Shown here one piece after another: positions 20,916 through 31,100 of a stretch of DNA of 31,488 nt. Within the stretch, counting starts at the first letter, position 1. The number at the start of each line of letters is the position of its first letter. A program made the position numbers and the translations under genes. The notes under the pieces are model-generated. The model was not told the origin of the DNA. It saw nothing but the letters and a program-made list of their open reading frames with translations, and ran no database searches. This stretch comes from Hymenopellis radicata (taxonomy: Eukaryota > Basidiomycota > Agaricomycetes > Agaricales > Physalacriaceae). The stretch lies in NCBI GenBank assembly GCA_015501595.1, contig JADNRX010000580.1:1-31488 (forward strand), given 5' to 3'.

Positions 20916-22351
20916 CTACTGCCTCGTAGGATCAAATAGCTCCTCCCAATTCGCACCGCTGGCCAAAAAATACTTTGCAGCAATCTTTGGGAAGACGTGT
21001 TCAAGAAGAAAACCTCGCAACCCCACCACCTTGAAATTCACCGCCTCCAGCTCCAAATGGTCCCCAGATAAGGCCGTGTCCAGGCGCTCCAACGAGTCAT
21101 CTATCGACCCGGAGACTGCCCGATCTACGTAGAAAATGAACTTGACCGTTCTGAGTCGAGACTCTGAGCGTACAGCAGCTAAGCTTTTGATGTAGCAGTC
21201 AACACCGTGACCATGGGATTCCATGAGGTTAAGATCAATGTCCACCACTGCACTGAGCGTGATGCTCTCGACACTCGAAAAGTCGAATGGGATGTTGACT
21301 AGTTTGCCTAGGGAATCAACGTCAGAATGAACTGAAGAGAGACTTTGCTTTCTACTCACAGTTTCGCATATGGGCTAGCGTTAAGCATTTGATTGTCAAC
21401 TGGTATCGATGAACGAGATTGTTGATTCGGTGGACAAGGCTGTTCTCCATGAATGCGCCTAAAACCTGCAGATTCTCCATTGCTTTGAGTGGGGACCACT
21501 GCGTGCTACCGAAGAGGTCCATGGCCATTAGCCCACCGTTGAATTTAGCATGGGTGGGTTCGGGAAGATGAATTCCAGAATACGAACGGACAAGAAGGAA
21601 GAGCGACGGGGCTTGTCAACCATGTTCCAGCGAATCCAAGTGCTCTCGTTGTCCCAATCATTAACGAAAACGCGAAGCGCCCTACTTAACTCGACATGAC
21701 TGATGTTTGGACGCAGAGAGAGGCCCTTAATCTCAAGATTGTAAAGTCCCGCTGTCGTCCAGCAACTAAGGAATGTGCTGAAAGCCCGGACATCAGAAAA
21801 CTTGCACATTCCTAATTTGCAAGTTGACACCCGTGATGGTCGCGAAGCGCACAAGGACGCAATGGACTCCGTTGACATGAAATTATGGATGCCGAAAATT
21901 ACAAGTATCGTGAGGTGGTCCATCTTCGGAACGAAGGATACAACGGAGTTGAAGAGTGGATGGTCAGACATGGGGCAGACCTGGTCATCATCATCGGACA
22001 GCTCCAGCAGCTGCACAAATGTAGCGAGACCGGGGTCATTTTCGAGCACCTGACAAAGATTGCGGAGAGAGGCGTCCAAGTCGTGGTCGTATACGCGGAG
22101 AGAGACGTGTCGAAAGAGGATTTTACGTATGATGCGGATGGTGTCCGGCCAGACTAGGCAGACAGCACGAAGGTCGCGGTGGTATACCGCCTCGTCTTTC
22201 TCAAAGATTTCGAGATCCAAGACGGGATGAGGGGGCGGCTCTAGTTCACTGATGATGAGAGATTTGATCTCGAGGGGAAGTTTGGACTAATGTGTTGCCA
22301 CCGAGTTAGTAAACGGGAGGCAAAACTTTTCAAGGGACCGATACGTACCAT
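20916..22351 (-). CDS. F-box/leucine-rich-type protein 1 (one frame break)
   Basis: Exons 22349-22351 (the ATG alone), 21360-22286 and 20916-21307; introns 22287-22348 (62 nt) and 21308-21359 (52 nt, GTGAGT...CTGAC...CTAG). After the start it reads SKLPLEIKSLIISEL, a typical F-box-like opening of basidiomycete F-box families. DLRAVCLVWPDTIRIIRKIL comes next, then leucine-rich repeat-like stretches to ...IAAKYFLASGANWEELFDPTRQ. F-box proteins recruit substrates to SCF ubiquitin ligases; the target is unknown. A one-base frame change at about 21541-21552, between ...FIFPNPPML and KFNGGLMAMDLFG, interrupts the reading. The paralogue at 23.7-25.2 kb is open there, so this is a mutation or sequence error rather than an intron. 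An alternative in-frame ATG at 22499-22501 exists but the paralogue has no equivalent. Confidence 0.65.
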
Positions 22352-23692
22352 ATTCTCAGTAGACAGAGAAGACGCGAAGCGGCCTGGTGTGGTACTATGA
22401 CCTGGGAGCGCAGGAGCGAAGGATGCTGACTTTAGATAACTGTTTGAGGAACCTAAGGAATGCGCATCAGTGATTATGATGAAACCAAAGACAGGTTTCA
22501 TTACCTCTGTACGGTTCGCGTATTTCTTGGTTTACTACGTATCAAAGAAAAAAGTAGAACGGTTAAAGGCGCGCTCCTCCTTGTTTGGGTGAATGGCAGT
22601 TGGACGAACAGAGCCGCGGCACAACCTTGAACCTCTGCCGCGTGATGATGTCCACGTGACTCGTGCACGTGTACGCGCACCATTTTGCTGCTTCCTACTG
22701 CCATCATCTTTTCTGGTCCCCTCAGACACGGCTCGTCCTTCTGTAGCGGACAAAGGAAGAATATGTCGTCCTCCTTGGCCAACCGACAGCTGGTCTTTCC
22801 GGCTAATCCGCCCTAACGTCCAACGTGTCGGACCAGTGTCAGGATGTCTGCGAATAGGATTCATCGCGATTCAGCGCGAGAAATTCGTGCTAAATATTAG
22901 GGGTCGCTGGGCTGGGAAATGCGCACTCCTACGCATTTAGTCACCCTCGATTCTGTTTTCCGACTTTGGCACAGGACCATGCATAGGCGCAACAGGACTC
23001 AGCGCGGCGTGGCGCAAGAAATTGGGACGGATAGTCGCTGGGCTAAGAAATGCGCACACTGACTTCTGCACAGGCAACGCCCTCATCTGTCGCAGGGCTC
23101 CATAGGGTACTACTCTCCATTCCATAACCAGAACCATGTCCATTCCCAATCCATTCCCTGTCATTACCCACCAACAATTTCTATCGGACCGGGCGAGCTC
23201 CCACTGGCCGGTGCCATGATGATTCGGGAGGCACACACAACGATATAACTGTCTCTCGCGTAGGGTTTGTCGGTCTGTTAAAATTGATGATGGTGATTCA
23301 AACGGTTATGGAGGTCAGCTATTCGACAACGAGCCTGATCGCTGTGATGTGAACTTTTTTCTTATCAGCGTCGCGCGCTCGTGCCCGACTTGGCCATTAC
23401 CTCTCTTTTGGATCGACGGAAGACCTGCGAGGCTATGTTCTGTCCGGCGAGCCAACAAGGCGCTAGGATTGACGTCCTAGCCTAGCCGTACAGACGCAAC
23501 AGAGATTAATGTACTTAGGATGCCCCAGGCCCTTTGTGTCGATATCGATGAATCGCAGTTGATTGAGGAAGGCCTTGACTGTCCTTAGTAAAGGGAGATA
23601 CCACTACGTGAGTGTTGATGCTTCTGCACATCGCCGCTTGGAGTCCGCCTCTGCACGTCGGCATAGTACTTTCTTGATGAGAGGATCTATTA
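22352..23692. other. Intergenic region with a short direct repeat
   Basis: These 1.34 kb lie between the two F-box-like genes. They should hold the promoter of gene 1 and the 3' flank of gene 2. GTCGCTGGGCT..GAAATGCGCAC occurs twice, at about 22904 and 23034, in the same orientation, with loosely similar flanks (CAGCGCG...GAAATT). Long open frames at 22593-22940 and nearby are compositionally odd and not supported. Confidence 0.4.
22904..23060 (+). repeat. Imperfect direct repeat pair, about 27 bp, 130 bp apart
   Basis: Copy 1 begins at 22904 (GTCGCTGGGCTGGGAAATGC) and copy 2 at 23034 (GTCGCTGGGCTAAGAAATGC), both followed by GCAC. The flanks upstream share CAGCGCG and GAAATT with different spacing. 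Meaning unknown. Confidence 0.5.
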
Positions 23693-25248
23693 CTACTGTT
23701 TCTTTGCATAAAACTGTTCACCCCCTATCCATAGGGCCAGTAAGCTCGTCTTCTTCTCTCCTGCAGTCTCTTTGTTCTGTCTCGAGTATTTAGCAGCAAC
23801 CTTCGGGAAACAAGTTTTCATCAGCCATGTCTCTAGTAACTCCTTCAGTCCGCGAGTTTTGGAGCAAGTCGGAGAAATTGTGGGCGAAACGTCAATAATG
23901 AGGGTGGCGAGTTGCAAGTTGTTGCCAGACAAGGCTGAATCCAGTATTCCCCAAACACCTTGTGATCCCAAGTCCTTGGCTTCCAGGGGAACAAGTATAG
24001 TCAGACGCAATGTGAGCTGTCGGAGTCTCGAATTGGCGGAACGGCGGCCAAGCTTTCAACATACCACTCAAAGCGGTCTTCGTCAAGTTCGTCAAAGACA
24101 AAGCCTTCAAGAATGCTAAAATCCATCTCCGAACATTTGACACCACCGAGGTGGAGCGGTGTACCTGTCGCATCTTCGACTAGTGCAGAAATATGTCAGA
24201 GGATAAGGGAATTCTAAAGAAGTGCACCACATACAATTTGTGAAGTCATCCAACCACAAAAAAGAGAGTTCGTACCGGCGAATTAGATTGTTGATCCGGA
24301 TCACAGTTGTGGCGGTCATCGCTGATCCACCCGCGAATATCTGCAAGTTGTCCACATCGATGAACGGCGACCACTCATCGCTTGCGAGGAAATCCATCAA
24401 CATCAATATGCCACATCCAAGGGACTTGACGAGTGTCATCTCGAGATCTGACACAAATAAGAAGGACGTCGTGCGGGGCTTGTCGACCTCCCATTCCGTC
24501 CAGGTATCCTCCTCGTCCCAGTCCCATGTATCTTCTTCGATTTCAAGCGACATCTGATCCGACGTGTAAGTGGTATGTGGAATGAGGGATATACTGTCAA
24601 CACAGAGCTCCGTAAGCACCATATCCTCCCAGTAAGCCAGGAACACGTTAAATGCTGCGATGGAGAAGGTGCTGTTCCTGAGGGTGAGGTGCGTAACCGA
24701 GGATTCCTTCAGGATGCGTAAGTCGTTCAACTCGATGGAGGTCTCATTGTGGAAATGCATGTGGTCGAGGCAAAGAAATCTGAGTTTGTGCATTTTGGGA
24801 ATAAAGGATAAGAACGAGAGGAAGAGCGGACGACTGGCAGTGGGAATGAAAGGTGAATTTTGGGGCAACGAGCCGTTGGAATTTCGATGAGAGAATTCAA
24901 GTATCGCGACGAATGTGGAAAGATTGGGATCATTTTCTAGGGCCTGGCAAAGGTTGCGGAGCGACGAGTCTATATGGCGATCATTGGCGTGAAGAGAAAT
25001 CCTTTCGAATATGATTTGGCGAATAATAGCAATCGTGTCGGGCCAGACCAAGCAGACTGTGCACAGGTCACAAAAGTACGCCGCTTTTTCGTCTCGGACA
25101 CAGGGGTATAGCGAGGGTTGGATTCGGAGCCGTATGGAGATAGCTCTCGGATAATGAGAGTTTTGATTTCGAGAGGAATGCCAGGCTGAGTCTTTTTCTC
25201 GTTATGAGAAAGCGGAATGGATCGAGACAACAATCGGACGCGTACCAT
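23693..25248 (-). CDS. F-box/leucine-rich-type protein 2 (paralogue, two frame breaks)
   Basis: The exon order matches gene 1: ATG alone at 25246-25248, intron 25186-25245, exon 24235-25185, intron 24180-24234 (GTATGT...CTGAC...CACTAG), exon 23693-24179. It opens PGIPLEIKTLIIREL. Shared blocks include CTVCLVWPDTIAIIRQIIF, IRINNLIRRYELSF, VESLAAV and DSALSGNNLQL, then CFPKVAAKY. Two breaks interrupt the frame: one between the opening block and CLVWPDT (about 25100-25140), one between VESLAAVPP and NSRLRQLTLRL (about 24031-24037, where one missing base would explain it). It is either a young pseudogene or a gene damaged by assembly indels. Role as for gene 1: putative SCF substrate receptor. 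Confidence 0.6.
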
Positions 25249-25532
25249 GATTGCGGAAGTCTCCCAGAAAAGACGACTGGAAGAACGGATCCCGAGACGA
25301 GGACTATCCTCTGGATTCTATGAACTACGCGCTCCTTGGTAGGTCGTGGTATGAGTGCAAGAGGAAAGGTCTCAGCGTTACTTAAGCAACCTGTCACTGA
25401 CAGCTCGGCATCGCCGCCGTTCGTCTGTTGCATTCGACGCGTTTCCGACGCGTTAAGCGTGCTTGCAGGACAGCGTAAGGGACGGGGATAGACGCATTGA
25501 GGAGGATTATGTCACTGTGCGCCACATTTCAA
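25249..25532. other. Short intergenic spacer
   Basis: These 284 bp separate the start of F-box-like gene 2 and the 3' end of the inverted kinase copy. The spacer should hold the gene 2 promoter. No feature is recognised. Confidence 0.35.
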
Positions 25533-27811
25533 TTTGTAAGGAAGGTCAGTCTGGAGGAGGGCAACTGAGGCCCGGATGAAGAAAATAAAAGCCACCGGAA
25601 AGTATACAGCACGCTCCTCTCAAAAAACGGCTGCTAGATATGTAATGTACTAACGAAATGCCGAAATAACTTGTGAGTCTACTATACGTATGGAATGAAT
25701 AAAGAGCGAAGCTCCTAATGATAGCTGTCGAAGTGGTATCATCTTCGCCGGCGCTGAGTGGATGCAAGGTCATCTGCGCCAATAACGCGATCATCATCCA
25801 CGTACTCTCCCCCAATAAACTTAGCCAGCCTTGCTCTCTCAGCAATGTAATCCGCCTCCTTGGCGTGGAAACTGGCACGATCAAAGTCGGTGAAGCGAAC
25901 GCGCCCCGATGCATCCTCCATGATGTTCCAAGACCGGACGTCGCGATGCAGAATCCCGCCTCATGTATGCTTCCAAGAATCGAGCGCAACGATTCCCTGA
26001 GAGACCCGATTTCAGAACTCGAATTAGAAAGATAGAGACTGGACGTACTGTGCCTGTGGGAAAGATCCACTTTGCGGTCACTGTCCATGCGCGTCCAAGG
26101 GGAAGTCCAGCATCAGATAGCATCAGGACGCATAAGCTCGCATCGGGTTTTCGCGGAAACCAAGTACGGATGGTATCCCCGCTACACCGGCATCGTGTAA
26201 ATGCGGTAAACGCGCAGCTCGTGCTTTAGGCGTCGAATGCTGGCTTCTTTGGAAGCTACCTTGAGGATGAAAGGCGACGAGTGTTGGTCGAGGCGCGGAT
26301 TCGAGCACAACGCGAATACATCGCCCACGGCACCGACCCGAGCGGCTTGTCCGCGATGATGCTGAGATAGTCCTTTGGCCGGTAACGAGGCCTGCGGTCG
26401 GATTCCGTTCGAAGAGAGAAGAGGAGCAGGCGAGTCGAAGTAACTGAACCGGAAGAATACTGCCAGCGCGGAAATGAAGCAATATATTGGTCATTTCCTG
26501 TAAATACTACTCAGACTAGCTTCATACGACGAGTCGGCACTCACCTCGTCCAAGACTTGCACGGCGGCGTCGTCGAGTTTACGTCGCTTGGACCGATTCG
26601 TCGGAGCCGACTCGGACGTTTGTTTCCGTTTGCCCAAGAGGTTCTCCAATTGACGCGCCCTCTGCACGGCATCAGAAGCGACGGCGATATGAAGCGCCGT
26701 CCACAGTTCACCGTACGAAGGGTCCTTGCACGAGCAAATGTCAATAAGATTTGACAGAAACAGAGTTTGCAGTTCACGATGCCGAATGCCAATCCGCACA
26801 AAGTTTCCACAGTCGAAGATTATAAGGGAAGCGTCGGTTTTGACAGCGGCTACCCATGCCTGCAATCATTCAGCTTCCAGAATCGATGTATAAAAGTGAT
26901 CTCTCACCTTTTGAATATAATCCTCGCATTGGGGAACATACCCGTTGCTTCTCGGCAATACGATCTACAAGGCGATATCGCAGATGTAGCCTGTTGGAAG
27001 GCACTCGATACGCACTCGACGACTTCGGCGGGTCCACCTGTTGTCGGTAAGTCCATAGAGGGTCGGTGCGTCGGAGGCGCGTTTGTGTAGAATGACGCCC
27101 AGAGTAATGCGAGTCTAAGCGCCAAGGAAGCCGTCTATGCGTCTAGACGCGCCATAATCTCCATAACAAGCAAACCATCTGTAACAAATATCATACACGA
27201 TGCCAGGTGGGTTGTGTGCGCAAGGAGACGCGTAACATTCCGATTTTTCGGTCAACGATTGAAATCGTCTGGTGAAAGTCCCAACATGTAGAGTAAGGTT
27301 CTGAGAGAGTATTTTCGTTCACCAGTGTGGGTTTATAGCGTGATCCGCATTGAGCCACCTCAAGCATAGTAGCGGTACAGTCAGGTTGACTTGGGTGAGG
27401 ATGAGCTGGATCTATTTGCGTCGTAGCAATTCACGCCTTCTCGCCTATCTTTATGATCGAAAGTGCGTCCGCAGTCTCTATTTCTCCTAGGAGAGAATTT
27501 CATGAAATGTGAAGTACTCTCTGCAAAGTGTCAAGCGGCGGAAAATGATTCCAAAGCAGCAAACAAGTCAACAGAAAGAAGGCAAGATTTTAAGGCTTCA
27601 AAATAAGACTTCAGATACATGACGATCCAGAAAGTGCAATGGCGCGACCGGAATGGGTGGAGTGAGTGATCGCTCTTGCAGAATGGTGGGTTGAAATCAA
27701 GAGTATCTGGCGGCACGTAGGAGACGGCGCGCGGTCGAGTGGGAGGACGCCGTCCTTTGGTCTGGCATCTTCTCACAGAGTGCAGTGGCGATGGGTAGAG
27801 AAAACGAACAT
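25533..27811 (-). repeat. Kinase locus, inverted copy of 15720-18083
   Basis: This is the reverse complement of the plus-strand kinase locus, including introns, the 5' leader and about 200 bp of 3' flank. It is slightly shorter (2279 against 2364 bp), mainly through many one- and two-base deletions, often inside short runs of one base, plus a modest number of substitutions. Confidence 0.85.
25739..27768 (-). pseudogene. Inverted copy of the kinase-fold gene, many frame breaks
   Basis: The start (ATG 27766-27768, MPDQRT...), the three introns and a stop (25739-25741) correspond to the gene at 15763-17850. As written, the frame is broken many times, mostly by one-base losses: for example CCCC to CCC before the third intron, GGGG to GGG just before the HRD motif, and a lost A at the start of exon 3. 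Exon 2 is still fully open (AWVAAVKTDASLIIFDCGNF...KRKQTSES). In the right frames the Gly-rich loop, HRDVRSWN and DFD motifs are all present. It is either a recent pseudogene decaying by small deletions or an intact gene hidden by assembly errors. The neighbouring RhoGEF shows the same error type. Confidence 0.75.
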
Positions 27812-28195
27812 GGAGGCGCATTCGAGCCACAAACCGGTTCTCCGGACCGCCGTTATTGATCAACGCGCGACACGTGCTATGTGTGCATAAATTTGTTGGG
27901 GCGTACATATAAGAACTTGTGCTCAACATTGTGAACATTTTCGTGCTAAGGACACTAGAAACCATAAAGTGCACGGGATTCACAAGTGGCACGACTTCAG
28001 CCAAGATGATTGCTTTGTAGATAGTAGATCCTGGGGGCTTCAGTAAGCTTCGCGTACCTTTTGCTTTTCCAAAACTTATTGCTGTGAGATTCGTGCTTGA
28101 AGGCTACCACTACAGAATCACCATAAATTAGTCGAACAAGGTATACAAGAAAAACTATCGTCCCAATCATTGTCCCAAATAAGTATGCAGGCGTC
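27812..28195. other. Intergenic
   Basis: These 384 bp separate the copied kinase locus and the end of the RhoGEF gene. A hydrophobic frame (PAYLFGTMIGTIVFLVYLV) in this stretch is the out-of-frame read-through of the RhoGEF C-terminus and is not taken as a membrane segment. Nothing else is seen. Confidence 0.4.
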
Positions 28196-31100
28196 CTAAT
28201 GCGCGCGCGCCTTACGCGTGGCAGCCCGCTTCTCCGCTCGCGACACCTACGAGTGGCGCTGTCAATAGCCTGCAACCACACTGTCGATCGATCGATTAGT
28301 GAGGGTACGACGAGGAGAGAGAGAGCACACGTACGTTGACAATCCCGGACAGAAGACGCTTTAAGGGAAACAGCCTCCCCACCGCGTGGGTACGGCAGAG
28401 CCACTTGGAACCCAAGGTCGTCTGAACGCGCGATCAGTACTCAAGCCAAGACGTCCAAATCAACAAGGGCTCACCATGGCTCTCCTTCACCTGCGCCTCC
28501 GCAAGCGAGATCGGCTATACCACAATGAACACCCACCAGCATAAACACACAAACCACTCACCATCCTATACAGATTCTTCGCCGTCGCATCCGTCAACAC
28601 CAGAATATCACTACAACAAACGCATGCAGCCGCCGCCCGCTCTTCGCCTTGCACAATATCCCGTCCTTCAGCAGCTTCCGCTGCCCCATATTCGCGTCGG
28701 CGCCGTCAGATCCAGGCGGCCCCTGCCCAATCCACAGATGCTGCGATATCGTGCGCAGGATCTCCCGCCCTTCCTGTTCACGAATAGTCTCGTTGATATG
28801 GTCCAGTATCCTCTCCGCGACTTCAACAGAGTTCGTAACCGCATCGCGTTCGGGTCCGGGATCAGTGTAATGGAAATCTAAGTCGGGTCATTTGAAGCGG
28901 GGTGTGGGTAGAGAAGAGACGTACCTGCTTGATCAACAAAGGATACCGCGTTATGCGTTGCACTATGCCATCATTCAACAACCCTTCAGAGAACATAGAA
29001 TGTTTAAATAGCTTACTAGGAATAAGCAAATAACTCGAAAATCCAAACTCCTCGCAGCAGGATCATCGCGGAGTTTCTACAACACACACACACACATTAG
29101 CATTAGCCTTCCCCACACCGCACCACACTCACCTGCAAATGCGCCGCAAGATCCGGCCTCGAATCCCTCAGAGCCCGGAGCACCTTGATCGCGTTCGACT
29201 GGTTGACACAATACTCCATGTACACCGCCATGCTCGACATATGACTCTGAATAACGTCCCCAATGTGGTCAACATACAACCGACAATCCTTCTGCCGCTC
29301 CTCCAGCGCGCTCATGAACGTCTATACGAGAAAGACAATGAGGCTACCGCATGTAGTGATGTAATAGCACACGCACCGTGTTGGTGATGAGGATGTCCTC
29401 GACGTTGGCAAAGACAACGGTGATGGCTTTCGTGTCCAGTAGAGGGAGCATGCTCGAGTAAAAGTGCTGCATAGACGTCAAGACGAGAGGAATGTACACG
29501 ACGGAGACGCACCTCGACGATAAGCTGCAAGTCATGCACATACGCGACCTCGGTGGCAATGAGCTCGAATATAGCCTATCCCAGACATCAGCACAACACC
29601 CTACAACCCAACACACAACACACCTCTTGCCTCTTCCGCTCGCTAGTCGGTATCCCCTCCAACGCCGTCTTATCCACCAAACTCGCCCACGACTACCACC
29701 CCAAACATCAATACGTACCCCATCACAAAAAGAAAAAACACTCACACTCCCAAACGCCGGACTCCCACTCCGCTGAATATCACCAGGCCGCCCACCATAT
29801 CCGGACTGTTCAAAATCGGCGCAGAAATAACCAACGGGCACTTTCTCTCGCTGCTGCTGCTGCTCTCCACAGGCGTCCGGCTGCGGCCCAGGAAGTGGAG
29901 GAAACCAGAGTACGAGCTGCGGCTGTCGCCCCCGTCCTTGTCCTTGAGCGACGGCGGTTGAGACACCACAGACACCGTGGGCGACATATCCACGGAAGAA
30001 GCAACGGAAAGCTATTAGCGTTCGCGTGCGCACTCCGGAAGGCTTCATATCGATCAAAAGCATCGTTGAGGTGGTCCGCCGGATCCGGGGGCGGGGGCAG
30101 AGGCAGCTCTTTATGTGCACGAGCGACGACGCGGAATGCGAGACCTGTTGGCGCGGCGCGAGCGGAGGCGGCCGCCGCTTGCTCGATCGCGACCGTTGTC
30201 GCACTGGGCGTGGAGGAGGTTTGACATTGTCGTCCTGTTTGAGAATGAGTCCTGCGGCCTCTAGCACGAGCTGCCGCTCGTGTTCCCTTGCCTCGCGTTC
30301 CGCCTTTGTCTCTGGGTACGCGTCATCCAATTCGCTATCGCTGTCATCGAACGACATGTAGTTCGATTCATCGGAATCCGAGTCTTCCTCATCGCTACTG
30401 TCTGTCGCATTAGCTTTTACCTCTACATCTCTTTCATCGCCGGCCATCGTAGTCGTGGAATCATTCTGAGAAGCGTCCGCGGCCACGGGTACACTTGGTC
30501 GAACCTGAATCTCGATGGGACTTTCCGTGATTGAGGATGCCTCGTGTATAGGAGCGTGTATTTGCGTCTCGCCTTCGTAGAGGTTGAAATAATCCATTGC
30601 GATGCAAGTTGATTTAATTGAAGAGTACATGTAAAGAAAAAGAAAAAAGCAATTTCAGCCTACGACGCAAGGTAAACAGGGAGACTGGGAGGATGGGGAA
30701 GTGACTAACCCTCAACGTCTAGATACGCGGCGGGCACGATGACTACCATGCCCCCTTGTTCCGCCTTCCACCACTCCAGATCGCTGTCGTCGATGATGGT
30801 ATCGTATCGCCTTCAGTGAAACTGAGTTCTTCGGCTGAGGTGCCATCGTAAGTATATAGCGCCTTCGCCTTGACTACAAACCAGAGTTAGTACAAGCTGT
30901 CGGAAGAACAATAACATACTGTTCTTCAAAGGCTCCACGAAAGTCTGCGGGAACATGCCCGACTTTCCAGATGAAACCAGCTTTCCATACCACCAATCAC
31001 CTCCAGTCTTCGACGGGTTGGCGACGATAATCATATCCGGACCAAAGCCTAAACCAACGCGTTCAGAAAAGCCTAAAATTGTAAAAGTATACGCACTCAA

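Noticed and set aside
22241..22501. ATG at 22501 as start of F-box-like gene 1
   Set aside because: It would add about 50 residues without a counterpart; the paralogue shows that the start codon sits directly before the first intron.
22593..22940. 115-codon plus-strand open frame
   Set aside because: Arg/Pro/Cys-rich with no domain or splice partner; overlapping minus frames are equally long.
27997..28190. Apparent transmembrane helix (FGTMIGTIVFLVYLVRLI) after the PH domain
   Set aside because: It appears only in the shifted frame after a one-base loss at about 28237; the expected frame ends at 28196 with ...RKARAH.
28525..28881. 118-codon plus-strand open frame (His/Pro/Ser-rich)
   Set aside because: Shadow of the PH-domain exon of the RhoGEF on the other strand.
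29553..30224. 223-codon plus-strand open frame
   Set aside because: Antisense to the RhoGEF linker and DH exons; His/Arg/Ala-rich composition typical of a shadow.
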